A stretch of DNA of 64,000 nt from Rutstroemia sp. NJR-2017a BVV2 (taxonomy: Eukaryota; Ascomycota; Leotiomycetes; Helotiales; Rutstroemiaceae). The stretch is taken from NCBI GenBank assembly GCA_002946415.1, contig NJPS01000070.1:468054-532053 (forward strand), in the 5' to 3' direction. Below the pieces are notes generated by a model, which was not told the origin of the DNA, did no database searches, and saw only the letters and a program-made list of their open reading frames with translations. Below, piece by piece: positions 46,916-58,160 of this stretch; position 1 is the first letter of the stretch, and every line of letters begins with the position of its first letter. A program made the translations under genes and the position numbers.

Positions 46916-48365
46916 GCAGAATGGAGAGCCTATTGGAGTACTAAAGTTCAGTGGCTTCGACGCCTCTGTTTCGGTTGTGTTGGCAGGAGATGAAGATCAT
47001 GTTACAATACGTTTTTTCTTTTTGGTGCTGTTGCCGTCTCTCTACAGATCACAGCCTAGATTACTTCTTCTAATTTCGTTACACTGCCGATATCTCCTGA
47101 TTACCCATCGTATGCATGATACTTCTTAACTTTGCAGGAGGATACAGAATACGAAGATGCCCTGTGATGTACTCTGGTCAGGCTACCAGGGTCTTATTTA
47201 CTTTACCTGAGGTTCTGCCCCGATTTGCTGTCAGTAATACAAATTCATCCTACTATTCCACGAAATTCGCCTTATCTATCTACTTGTTCTCCATGATAGC
47301 TATCCAGAGTAGAACAAGCTTACCACAGTCGACCAATACTCAACTATAAGTAACACGAATAACTATAATCTGCTAATCAAAATAAAGAATAAACAAGACA
47401 CAGTTACGAAAGCAAATATAGAACCATAAAGCTATCCACTTATTATTAATAGCTCCTTACCTAGAGAAGTATCGAGCAATACTAGAAGATATATCTCTGG
47501 ATAACTTGAAATTCCCCTTATCTGATGAATTCCGGTAGTATTGTAGAATAGAGAGATTACTGCAAGTCCAGCAGTATCAATCAAGTAATATTTACAGAAG
47601 GCTACTATACTAAGATGAAAATATATTCAGTCTCCCCTTCGTAGATCTTATTTGGTCGTCCCAAGATCCTTGAACCTGGAATATTATAGTCTTTGACATC
47701 TTTGAGAACCCACTAGCCTCTCCTTATTACAACTCGCGAACTCAATTTTTTGAAGTTATCTCAAGACCAGTACGACCCCACCTCCCGGAAACTTAGTGGC
47801 TTTTTAAATATAGTAGGTGTGCAAAGGATAGGTTTTTGCTGAGTAGCTCGGATTTGAGAGCTCGACCTTAAATAATTCCAAAGGGTTCACTTCTTACTCC
47901 GAAGAGGCAAGTTTGGTAGAGAGAAAACATACAATCGATACCAAAAAGGGTTAATCAGATATCTGTATACTGACTGGATATCGGGGCTCTGATTGAACCT
48001 TTGGGCCAGCGTCTGCACTGCGGTCACTAACAGGGATATATATCCTTACAATATTGTAGTAACTTTGCATCGCTAACGCAATATAATTGACCCCTACAGA
48101 CTGATATTTTACTGGTTCACTGGATTTTTGTTCACGAACGAAGCGAATCCTAATCCAGTGCATCAAACCAAATATTTCATGTAGTCGGCCAGGAACCTCC
48201 ATCTTGCAAAGTATATCCAAGATACGATAGCTAGCTACCTATTAATGCGATATAGACCAGGATTATGTGATATTCTAATTCTACTTCTACTTCTACCACC
48301 GTTTTTCCCATCAGGTATCTGTTTCGTATCCTATAATTTATCAACTTTTTCATTGAGATTTCATC
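46916..48365. other. Intergenic, no gene supported
   Basis: 1.45 kb with several short open frames on both strands (for example 48220-47951, 89 codons) but none with recognisable family content. The last 70 bp before 48366 is a pyrimidine-rich leader of the Hsp70-like gene. Confidence 0.5.
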
Positions 48366-50665
48366 ATGACCAAGCAACGCCCCCGCAAACGTATCAAGAT
48401 AGATGCTGAATGTGCTGAACTTGTTGCAGTGGACTTCGGGACTAGCAACCTTCGTATGGGTTTTGGCAACACAAATGAGGAGAGATTCAAAGAAATTGGT
48501 AACTATCCTGCAGCGTACGGGAGTTATAGACCCTCTACTATTGCCCAAGCACCATCGAATATTGTATACCGAAAGTTTGAGGATAGACCGGCTAAAGTTG
48601 TGGGTTTTGGCTTCTGCAAACCTCGAGTTCGATATGATGATATATCTGTCGATGTAGTAAAGACCCCACTTCTCCCCGACCCCCAAAATTATTCATATAT
48701 ATATGCCTCTCAAATTACAGCAGCAAAAGAATGTCTGCTGGACTCTGTGGAACAAATATCCGAAGATTTTATAAAGAAAGCAGTCGAATATGCTATCAAG
48801 GAAAACTATAGGCGGCAGCCTAGTAAAGGTTGGCTATTTGTAGGCCCTTAAGGCTGGACTATTCAGGAAGTTGAAAGGTTCCGCAAAATAGTCCAGAGAG
48901 CTGGTTGTAAGAGGGAGATATGGATCTATGGCGAAAGTGACTGTGTTGTGTTCGCAAATGTGAGCGATATTCAGCATGCTACAAGGAAGAACAAAGTTGC
49001 TGTAGGGGTATTTGACTTTGGTGCTGGTACAACGGTTAGTGTGATTATATTCAAAGCTCAATACTTTTATTAATATTTATATAGGATATAACAGTCTCCG
49101 AAATTCATTTCAGTCGCGATAGGAAGAGTCTAGAGGCAATCGATGAATTGAAAGAATCCTTAGGTATGGCGAAAGACTCGAATATATATATTTGATACTT
49201 ATATTGCAGGTATTGCGGTCGGAGGCAATTTGTTTGATGAACGGTTCGGCAGAGTTTTACATGCCAAACTTGACAAAGATATGAGCCTGGAAGAAGAGTA
49301 TAGGATCTAGCCTCTATTCGAAAATCATTTCCGCGAAATTTCCAAGCCCCGTTAGTCTACAGAGAATTGTGATGAACAAGCTACGAAGAATTACAAGGAA
49401 GAATATCCTTATTCTATACCAAACAGCACAGACAAGTTTGTTTTGATGGAGTAAGTCTTGGTCGCGTCCTCCTAATCTTATACATCGATTTACTAAAACA
49501 TGATGAAGGGAGGATATGAACTATATTATGAAACCGCCTATTGCTGAAATCTGTCGGCGTATTGTAGACCATCTTTCTGGTGTAAAGCTGGATGTTATCG
49601 TTCTATCAGGTGGTACCTCTGAAATAGTGCATTTAAGAGATTCTTTGGAAAAGATACTTAAAAATACAGGGGTTCTCAAAAGTGATCGCAAAATAGTTTA
49701 TAATCCTGGTCATTCAACGTTAGTAATATCCCAATAGAAACCCAGAGTATAAGCTAATACGGAAGCGCGAGTAGAAATACGGTGGTCAAAGGCTTGTTCT
49801 TTTTGAGCCGCAATCGAGATTTGTTCCAAAATCGGTATGCTTGTATGAGTCTGGCTTATGTAGTTAGATATAAACGTATAGAACTTAGCGATAAGCAAAA
49901 TATCCCCGATGCAGACGGCCAGCAAGAAGGTTTTTATGATTCTACTGATAGAATTATGACAAAAGTAATTATATCTATCAGTACTATATTATATCAACAG
50001 CTAATGTTTTCCAGGGAGTTTGTGTACCTGGTGGAGTTCAGATGATTGAAATCTACTACGATATCGATGCGAACAGAACCACTTTGGATTTATCCCCTAT
50101 TGATATATGTACACCGAATGCAAGTGTTCCGATCTACCAATGTGGAATCAGAAAATGGAACTTTGCCTCATAATACACAACTGTAGCCACTCTTTATCTA
50201 CAGCCAATCCTGACAGGTATCAATATAGAAAAGCTTGAGGAGAGTATAGAGGGTAAGCGTCGAGTTTGGGTTCAACTGGGGTTTGAGGTTGGTATGGAAA
50301 TCATTGTTGAAGTATTCTGGCGATACGATGGATACAAATGTACTGCGGAAACAAGCGAATTTTCGGCAAATTGCAAAGTCAAAATCCCTGATATACTACT
50401 GTTAAATGAGTTTCGTTCACCTATACAACAACGATAAACATCTACCTCAATAATCAAGCACGATATTTTGGACGATCATCTTGAAAGCTTGAGAAGTATA
50501 AGTGAAGGAAGAAAAGCGGAGATAGAAAAACACGAGATGGAAAGAAAGGCAGAGATGAAAAGAGCTGATACGGAAAGAGCCGATATGGAAAAAAAAATAG
50601 CGCAGATGGAAAGTGACGAGCTGGCAAGAAATATAGCAGCGCAGATGCAAAACGTTCGCAGATAG
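48366..50665 (+). pseudogene. Hsp70/actin-fold ATPase-like protein, broken by several stops
   Basis: Starts MTKQRPRKRIKID with a basic tail, then LVAVDFGTSNLRMGFG (phosphate-1 loop), VFDFGAGTT joined to DITVSEIHF over an intron at 49035-49084 (phosphate-2 loop), and IVLSGGTSEIVHLRDSLEKI (adenosine loop): the layout of fungal Hsp70-like ATPases, which lack the canonical chaperone end. Further introns fit after 49170 and near 49450, 49713 and 49964. In-frame stops at 48849 (TAA), 49308 (TAG), 49353 (TAG), 50171 (TAA) and perhaps 50435 (TAA) sit mostly where Gln or Trp is plausible. After 50437 the same frame stays open to 50665 with a charged coiled-coil (EKHEMERKAEMKRADTERAD), so the original protein may have had that tail. 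Confidence 0.7.
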
Positions 50666-51370
50666 GACTTTCGTGTTCATGTTGAGGATGATTTATTTGC
50701 AGATTGGCCCCAAACAGTGGACCCCAAGTTTTTGAGTTTAGGGAGGATAGATTTCAGTATTGAATAACTTGAGAAAATCTTTTGGATTTTCCCGTCCTTC
50801 CCTTACCAAGCAGGAAATGAAAACGAGCAGCTCTGGATATGATAATACAAGAATAATTCAAATAGTTTTCCCTCCGAGAAAAGATTCTGGTACTAATATT
50901 CTATTATCTTAGTTAATAACATTATACTCTTGACAAAGCGGAAGTGTATTGGGATACGGGGGGCGGAGATGAGAAGTATATCCTTGGTGCATCTATTGCT
51001 ATATGAATAGCCTTAACTTCTTTTGTATACACGTCCATAATTGGATAAACTATATATACAGCAAATACGGTTATGCTAAGTAAACATTTACAAAGATCGG
51101 TAGTCAAATATAGTATAATAGTTGATCATATTTTATATATTTTTCAAATAGAAAAGAAGAATACAGTATATGTTCTCTAACTACACAAATCAAACCTAGG
51201 TACACCTAGGGCGGCGACGGGGCAGATAGATCCACCTCTGCGTCCGCGCCGTATAAAACATATGCATACTCCATATTGGTTCATACTATAGTAGACCTGC
51301 GGAGCAAAAATAGGGCTGCCGGAACAAAGTATGGAGCATGGGCTATGCGCCGCTAGGTACAGAGATATAT
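50666..51370. other. Intergenic, no gene supported
   Basis: Ordinary to AT-rich DNA without a recognisable coding frame. Confidence 0.5.
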
Positions 51371-51481
51371 GCCGTAATGTTTGTCACCGCCTTGCACCGG
51401 ACAGAAGAATTTGTACGGTAAAATCGATAATCAGTAGCCTAAAAAAGCTAGCGTTGGCAAAAGCGGTGACAAACATTAGGG
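51371..51481. mobile_element. MITE-like inverted-repeat element, ~110 bp
   Basis: TAATGTTTGTCACCGC at 51375-51390 is perfectly complementary to 51463-51478, and the similarity extends a few bases outward (GCC-TAATG) and inward (TTGC), giving imperfect ~27-bp terminal inverted repeats around about 70 bp. A transcriptional hairpin is less likely because the loop is long. Confidence 0.6.
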
Positions 51482-54290
51482 CATGTGCCTTCGTATGTAT
51501 TAGGCGGAATAATCCTATAAGATGACGAGACACGATATGATAACAACCATATAGTCATAATAGAATTTTTTCTTTTCCTGATGATAGCTATAGAATGACA
51601 GGATGACAAGCCTATGATGATCTGCAGGGATATATATGGTGACCGATAATAATATGTGATGATTAATACAACAATGATGGACCGGTATCTGATAACTGAT
51701 AGGGATATGTGGTCACTGACAAAGATGTGTCACTGATGTAATGATGGTGGTATGAAGTAAAAGATGACTATTGAATGGCAATTAATACATAGAGCAGGTT
51801 CTTTGATTGTTACTATACGGAAGTACTGTCCTCTCGTACTGTACTGTATATTACTGTATAGGGTAACATTTACTGTGTACGTTACGGTAGATCGAACAAG
51901 GGAGTCTCAATAGCTTCACGCATTGGATTCTCTGTATCCTATTGACTAGAAGGTCTCTGTATGGATAAAGTACGCTCTGGTTTGTATAGAATCCTCTAGA
52001 AAGCTGGGCGTAACAAATATGCTATAGTATGCGTGCTCCGAATCTGGGCACACCAGCCCTAAGATCCTTCGTCGTTTGAGATTATCGGAGAGCCAATTGA
52101 CCGACCAACAACAACCGTGCAAACCCAGGACCCAACGACAGTATATATTATGGAACAGTCTATCGGAGCTATTAGAAGAGAGCTTCACTTGTATGGCACG
52201 GCATGCCCAATCATGTAATTAGATACAGGAGAGATACTCTATAGATCGACCATCTCTCCCAATTAGATAGGAAGAGTCAACCGAATCAACCAGTATATCT
52301 GAGTCCCAAAGTGACCCAGATCGGTGCCACGATTCGGTGGTATACCCATATTAATCAAATATCTCCACCTGAAGAGGACTTACCGTATTCTATCGAAAAA
52401 ACCAAACAAGTTGTCTTGCTTGACCCCGAGCGTCGTCTTGTCTGTGGATATGATATATTAAAAGCTTCACGTAAGAGAGATTGGAAATAAGTACAATTTT
52501 ATATTACTTTAATATTGGTCGCTATATGAATCATGAAGATAGTATTCGCTGCAAGGATGGTTATATAAGTTATGAAGATAGTATTCGCTTTACAAGATCT
52601 TCGACTACAGCACAGTTCAATAATGCTTATATCTAATGCGATATGTACTGGAAGCAACCAAGTCGAAATTTCTATCGAAGAAACAGAACCAGTTGATATA
52701 ACAAACTCTGTGATTGTTTGTATCATTCCATCAGAATCATACATCAATGCGATTAATTTGTATATAGTTATTGAATATACTTATCGATGTAACTCGTCTC
52801 TACAGTTAAAGAAGTTAAATATCAATAATATCCATTATTAAACTTATAAAATGCAAGGGACTTATATATCTTATGAAGATAGTCTATACTTCTATACTGA
52901 TTTGGGGATATCGTTGGGTCGAATAGAGCAGATAAAGGAGGTAATATATATAACTTAGATCGATACTTCTGTATTATTTTTTTACAGAAATGGTTCGAGG
53001 ATGGACGATATGAAGATCGATAATTCCGCTGAGCATACAATTATAAAGAGAATATAAACTAGGACAAGATAGACTTCTGGATATCCAATAATGGAATCTG
53101 TATACAATTTTCCTTATTACAATTGGATCTTTTTTATATGGAATTTCTTGAGGTATATAGGTTAAATAGATAACAGCAATAACTTAGTTACAGGCTTAAT
53201 TCTAAACTACTGAGCTAGCTATCTACAGTACAGTGAGAAGGACTCTTGTGTTAAGAATATATGTTGGATATCATGGCGGGCCACGGTCACGAAACTGTGG
53301 CATGCTATAACTGTATGCCTGAGATATACATACGCTATATAGTCAATATGGTCAATATGGTCAATTTGGTCAATAACTTAGAAGTCAATTATCCCCAGAA
53401 CCCATTATATCTCCAGCATGAGAGTTCTCAATTCTCACTATAGGATTATTTTGTCCCTTCCGGCCTTCACAGAGCAGAGATTTGGTACCTCGTTTTACGA
53501 AGCTAGCCGGTGTATATCTTTCTGCCCTAGGATAACTCTGATCCTATAAATTTTTAGATTATAGATCTTGAATTAAAAGAACACTACTCACCACTTCTGT
53601 CAAGCCAAGCGGCCAAGAAGGTACATCTCTAGATATATAATTAAAGAGTTTTCCATTCCTCCGTCCCAAAACATAAATATCACAACCGAACTCGCTCCTT
53701 AGCTCGTCTACCTTTTCCATGAAGGTAATTTTTCTTCTCCGAAAATTATCTGTTATACCTTTTGTCGAGCGTCGTTAAGATCGCAGCTTCTCCATACTTC
53801 AAAATGACTTATAATACTCCTTCTCAAGTATTATAGGCTATTTAATGTAATGGTTCTTGAGCTCCCTTTATAGTATCCTTCGATCCGCCGATGAAGAATA
53901 CAGTATTACCACAATTCGCAGATATTTTATTTATTCTCGATATACAGTACAGTATAATATTGAAGTCACAGTGTTTTGCCTTCGAGTTCATCTATTTGAT
54001 TTCGGTCAGCGTTCAATTGCGGGAAAAAAGAACAGTGTCTCACTAGATAATACGATATCACAGGCTGATATCAATAGTTACAGACTGAAGATAACTAAAT
54101 CTTTCTGCCAATTTTTAGAGTAGAGCTGACTGCGAAAGGAAAACTCCGATTCTGCAGACGAAATCAAGAGCTGACACAGATTTTTAAATGGTTGAGAGCT
54201 TATATATTCGGAGGGGAGGTGGATCTCTGAGGGATACCAGAGTATGGAAAACAACGGGTACCAATGAAATCCGAGTACAAAAAGATATTT
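51482..54290. other. Gene-poor region with small repeats
   Basis: No gene recognised. It contains dispersed repeat R2 copy b (51888-52047), repeats of ATGAAGATAGTATTCGCT at about 52529 and 52571, and a 9-bp tandem repeat (GTCAATATG) at about 53341-53376. A few ORFs of 70-90 codons have no family resemblance. Confidence 0.5.
51888..52047 (+). repeat. Dispersed repeat R2, copy b
   Basis: Second copy of the ~160-bp sequence at 32998-33157, same orientation. Its edges carry GTTACGGTAGATC on the left and GGGCGTAACAAAT on the right, a weak inverted GTTAC/GTAAC pair. Confidence 0.7.
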
Positions 54291-54292
54291 GA

Positions 54293-54498
54293 TACTTTGG
54301 TTACAGGCCAAATAAATCAAAACACTGGGTCCTATATCATTTATGTTATTTAATACTATTTGGGTAGAAGATACCAGAAAACAAGACTGATTTGGAGTAT
54401 AAAAGCTATGTATTTGCCTACAATTCTACTGTATTAAGCAAGGTGCTAGAAGGTTCCTGGACCCAGTGTTTTGATTTATTTGGCCTGTAACTAAAGTA
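54293..54498. mobile_element. MITE with 40-bp terminal inverted repeats, flanked by TA
   Basis: 54293-54332 (TACTTTGGTTACAGGCC...) and 54459-54498 are inverted repeats of 40 bp with one mismatch around about 126 bp of unique sequence. Both outer ends are TA, fitting a TA target duplication as in Tc1/mariner-type MITEs. A third copy of the arm is at 61267-61305. Confidence 0.75.
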
Positions 54499-54608
54499 CT
54501 TAACCCTAAGAGACATGTTATAGAAACAAATGAAGTTGATAGGTGAAGCCAGTTTCCAGAGACTTCATTTCTACTTGGATGATACAGTATGAGAGACCTG
54601 TACAGAAG

Positions 54609-54622
54609 TAGCTCTACAGTAT
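54609..54622. repeat. 14-bp target duplication, left copy (LINE)
   Basis: TAGCTCTACAGTAT, identical to 55457-55470, directly abutting the A/T tail of the LINE fragment. Confidence 0.85.
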
Positions 54623-55456
54623 TTATTTATTTATTTATTTTATTTAAGCGCTGGGCTGGCCACATGCTTCTAGCACGTGCCACTGAACCTCCCGGGGGGT
54701 ATCCAGCGTGCCTGCGTAGCTACGTACAGATTAAATACATAATTACCAGACAATTCGAACGCATTACTGCGGCAGTCAGGCAGAGGGATACTGTTATGAG
54801 CATCTTGGACTTATATGGCGTAGCCAGAGGCTATATTTGTCGATGGATATTTGTAGAATAAGGAAAAGGGGAGGGGGGAGATTAGGATAGACTAGAAGGA
54901 AAGGGGTAGTATAGCTAGAGATCTAGGAATGTACGAAGAAACGGGTTCTTGCACACCATTTAGCAAAGGCTTTTACGCCCTCAGTAGTGCTTAGCGCCCA
55001 CCGGGCAGGATTTGGGCAGCGTGTTGGGGCAAAGAGCTCGAAAGGTGGTGATATTGCCTCGCAGCTAGCAAAATGTTCTAGGGAGCTATCTTGATTGCAG
55101 TGTTGGCAGTGAAGGGTTGCGTTCTCGTGATTGAACCTCTCATGGTAGGCTCTGAAATCTCCATGCCCAGATCGGGCGGCTAGTAGATACCCTAGGGTAG
55201 GGCGGGGGAGTGTAAGCTCTATTAGCATTCTTGATGTAGGAAAGGGTAAATTGAGGCGTTCATATTGGGTTGGGCGCTTCACGCTCCAGTACTCGGTTGC
55301 AGCTTGCTCGTATCTTAGTTTTGACAGGCGCTGGGCGCATGCTACAGATGCCTGGGTACGTGTAGTAGGTAACAAGCATGCGGCTTTGGCTAGTTGGTCT
55401 GCCAGTTCATTCCCTGCGATGCCGACATGTGCTGGGCACCAGCGTATCCCTACTGC
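54623..55456 (-). mobile_element. 5'-truncated Tad-type LINE (minus strand)
   Basis: An 834-bp insertion between two identical 14-bp copies of TAGCTCTACAGTAT. On the minus strand its 3' end is an (AAAT)n tail (54623-54641). The frame from about 55456 to the stop at 54923 encodes the end of an RNase H domain (IRWCPAHVGIAGNELADQLA) and a C-terminal region with the zinc-type HCQHCNQDSSLEHFASC pattern, as in Tad/I-clade non-LTR elements. The reverse transcriptase and endonuclease are missing through 5' truncation, the usual result of target-primed reverse transcription. No stop interrupts the remaining frame. Confidence 0.88.
54923..55456 (-). pseudogene. RNase H/C-terminal fragment of LINE ORF2
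   Basis: Open for 177 codons to the stop at 54923-54925. The WCPAHxGIxGNExAD block is the RNase H end; the downstream TLPRPTLGYLLAARSGHGDF and CxxC-x8-H-x3-C regions are typical of LINE ORF2 C-termini. It lacks its start and its catalytic domains. Confidence 0.85.
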
Positions 55457-55470
55457 TAGCTCTACAGTAT
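55457..55470. repeat. 14-bp target duplication, right copy (LINE)
   Basis: TAGCTCTACAGTAT, identical to 54609-54622. Confidence 0.85.
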
Positions 55471-55616
55471 ATAGTAATAGAACTTGATGAATAAGAATCA
55501 GTTACACGTGACGTTGTAAAATGAAATGAGATAGAAGTCCTGGAAATTTTAGTAGATTGCAGACCGTATACTATACGCTATTCACAAATCCGGAATACAG
55601 TCTGTACCACAATACA

Positions 55617-56090
55617 CACTCCAGTACAAACCAAATTTTGGTTCATACCAAAGCCTGGTCTATACTGTAGGAAAGTCTACCCTGTACCAAAATTCGGTTG
55701 TCACCTCTATATGTCCATGTGAAATTGAGTTATTCCCAAGTACAGACTCAATTTTGGTTTGTACTAAAATCTGGTTTATACCCAAATTTGGTTTGTACCA
55801 AAATCTGGTCTGTACCAAAATCTAATTATACCCTCTATATATGGGTCCGGTCCACACTAAAGTCCGGTCCACACCAAAGTCGTCTATACCTAAATCTGGT
55901 TTATACCCAAATCTAGTTTATACCCAAATTCGGTTTATACCAAATTCGGTTTATACCAAAATCTGGTCTATACCAAAATCTAATCTATACCCTCTACATC
56001 CAAATCCATTCCACATTAAAGTCCGGTCCATACCAAAGTCGGTCACACCAAAATTTGGTTTGTACCTAAATCTGGTTCACGCAAAAACGG
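55617..56090. repeat. Minisatellite, ~18-bp degenerate unit
   Basis: About 25 imperfect units of the type ACCAAAATCTGGTYTRT (variants with CCCAAATTTGG and CCGGTCCACACC). The long frames crossing it are repeat artefacts. It ends directly at the left arm of the MITE at 56092. Confidence 0.85.
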
Positions 56091-56091
56091 G

Positions 56092-56320
56092 TGTACGGAA
56101 GGGGGTTTCCATAATTCGTGCAACAAAGGCGGTGAAGGAATTTGTCGCTGCTTTAATTCTATAATCTTCCATCATCATCATCATCACAACAAACACCTCA
56201 ATATGGGACGTGTATATCCTCCATATCAAAACAGCAAGTAGTTTTTACTGTATATAGATTAGTAATAGTGGCAGAAAAACCCCTGCTGTTGCACGAATTA
56301 TGGAAACCCCCTTCCGTACA
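56092..56320. mobile_element. MITE with perfect 34-bp inverted repeats
   Basis: 56092-56125 (TGTACGGAAGGGGGTTTCCA...) and 56287-56320 are perfect 34-bp inverted repeats around 161 bp containing a short (ATC)n run. The perfect arms suggest a young insertion or an active partner elsewhere. TA in the outer TGTA/TACA could be the target duplication. Confidence 0.78.
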
Positions 56321-56693
56321 TTGGTTAGTTAACTTAGTATGGTTCTATACTCCATTTACTTCCTCTACCTTGGCTATCACGGTTCCAGTATCTCATCTCC
56401 TCTAGAAGCGAAGGACGATTGTTTTAATAATATCGATAACCTGCAGTATATCATTTCATACCTTCTTAGATTGACCAAGTTCAATTTTAAACTTCTCTCT
56501 TATTCCTCCAAACCTACAATTCAGTCAATCTGTAAATTAGACCAGAAAAGAAAAGCCTGTCAACCCTGAGGCTACCCTTACAATATCAAGCTATCATGCG
56601 GCGATTAATCTATGATGGAAGTTCCACAGAATAAAGAATTCTATCAGGCAGCATTGCAATCGACGACTTCACCGAGTGCGCCATACGGAGCTA

Positions 56694-57958
56694 CTTGGTC
56701 TCAAGGATAAACAAAAGTACCCCCTGTCTCTCCACACCGAAAAAAGGATCCAATGCCGCTTTATTAATTTTTAATATTTTGTATGCCATCCATCTGCCTC
56801 AATAACTGCCTTACAACGTACTGGCATAGACTCAATTAATTCTCTTATTTGCCCTTCTGTAATACTATCCCAAGCCTCTAGTACTGCTTCTTTCAATCTA
56901 ATATAAGAAGAGTGATATTGAGGGTATTTCTCCTCAATATAATCCTTCATGATATTCCATATAGTCTCGATTGGGTTCAAATCTGGACTTTTGGCAGGCC
57001 AGAAGATAGGTTTGATACCCATTAGTTCAAGCTGCTCTAATGTCCATTTTGCACTGTGACTTGTAGCATTATCTTGCATATAAACAAGCCCTCTATGTAG
57101 AGCATATGCTTGAACTGTAGGTGCAATCCTTTGTAGGTACGATTCAGAAGAAATTGTACCCCAATTCTTCTCCCAAAAGATACCAGGACCTTTCCCATAT
57201 AGCCCAGAAATGCTCCCCCAGAACATCCAGCCTATCTTCCGTTGAGTCTTTGGCTCTAGGCAGTCTCTGTGTAGTGCTTCTCCTGCTCGTCTGGTAACCT
57301 TCACTTTCTTATACCGCCCAGGTTGAATCCATGATTTGTCACTCCAGAGAATCTGAGCCCACTCTTCAACAGTCCAATGCACATGCTCTAAAGCCCAGTT
57401 TAGACGTATTGCTGCGTGTTGTGCTGTAAGATCTGGCTTCTTTAAAGCAGTACAGCGCTTGAATCCTTCAAGCTTAAAAGCGGTTTCGATGGCATAAACA
57501 TGACAATCCCAGCCAAATATTGCTGGAATCTGATCCCAAGGTATTCTCCTATTCTTCGCCGAAGCACAAACCCATTCAACTAACTGTCTCCTTTCGTTGG
57601 GACCCAAGAAGGGTCGCCTGCCAGTCCTTCTTTTTTGAGGGGTAAGCTGATGCATCAATGCATATTTGACCTGGCGTAATGATAGGTTTAACTGTAAGGC
57701 AATTTCGTCTTTTGTGAATCCAGCATGGTAGAATAATGTCTGTACTCGAAGCCGATCATCTCGTGTACATTGGTATCGTTGTTTAGGTGTAGGAACCGAG
57801 TATTCAGCCATATAGTTGTTGTTCAGTTTGGTGATTTTGGTGATATAAAATAAAAAGTAAAAGCAGCCGGTTTTTATAAGCAATCCTATTGGCTGCCCCA
57901 TAGAAGCTACGAGAACCCGGAGTGACTAGGGGTACTTTTGTTTATCCTTGAGACCAAG
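56694..57958 (-). mobile_element. Intact Tc1/mariner-type DNA transposon
   Basis: 1265 bp with perfect ~31-bp terminal inverted repeats beginning CTTGGTCTCAAGGATAAACA, flanked by TA (56692-56693 and 57959-57960). It encodes an uninterrupted transposase on the minus strand. It shows no RIP-type decay, unlike the elements in the AT-rich block, so it is probably recent. Confidence 0.92.
56771..57811 (-). CDS. Tc1/mariner-family DDE transposase, 346 aa
   Basis: Catalyses cut-and-paste transposition at TA sites. From the ATG at 57811 (an in-frame ATG at 57901 would add 30 hydrophobic residues) the protein has an N-terminal helix-turn-helix (FTKDEIALQLNLSLRQVKYA), a linker with GRRPFLGPNERRQLVEWV, then the catalytic domain: first Asp in ILWSDKSWIQ, second Asp in YMQDNATSH, and SPDLNPIETIW giving the Glu with 34-residue spacing (DD34E). 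All three catalytic residues are present and there is no stop. It fills the element between the inverted repeats. Confidence 0.93.
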   Translation of the reverse strand: MAEYSVPTPKQRYQCTRDDRLRVQTLFYHAGFTKDEIALQLNLSLRQVKYALMHQLTPQKRRTGRRPFLGPNERRQLVEWVCASAKNRRIPWDQIPAIFGWDCHVYAIETAFKLEGFKRCTALKKPDLTAQHAAIRLNWALEHVHWTVEEWAQILWSDKSWIQPGRYKKVKVTRRAGEALHRDCLEPKTQRKIGWMFWGSISGLYGKGPGIFWEKNWGTISSESYLQRIAPTVQAYALHRGLVYMQDNATSHSAKWTLEQLELMGIKPIFWPAKSPDLNPIETIWNIMKDYIEEKYPQYHSSYIRLKEAVLEAWDSITEGQIRELIESMPVRCKAVIEADGWHTKY

Positions 57959-58004
57959 TATAACTTACGCGCGCTTGATTGTCTTCAGCTCTTTTGTCAA
58001 TCCT

Positions 58005-58160
58005 AGGAGGGTGTTCATCCGTGCTACTATATGTTATTGGGTGATGATGTGGAACCACTGTAAGCGGCAGAATGAAGGTGCGATCATTTTGCCTGATATC
58101 GTTATTTGGCTTTGTTCGGAACGTCGGTAAATTATAACTTGCTTGCAGACTGGACCATCT
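58005..58160 (-). repeat. Dispersed repeat R1, copy b
   Basis: Reverse complement matches 41268-41415, including the ACCTTCATTCTGC block and the CTGCAAGCAAGT end. It lies just right of the Tc1 element. Confidence 0.7.

Noticed and set aside
48231..48686. 151-codon minus-strand frame
   Set aside because: Antisense to the start of the Hsp70-like gene; no protein resemblance.
51331..51525. 64-codon plus-strand frame
   Set aside because: Lies across the inverted-repeat element at 51371-51481, so it is an artefact of that repeat.
55698..56164. Two plus-strand frames rich in IPKS/YPNLVYT repeats
   Set aside because: They read the ~18-bp minisatellite; no start context or conserved domain.
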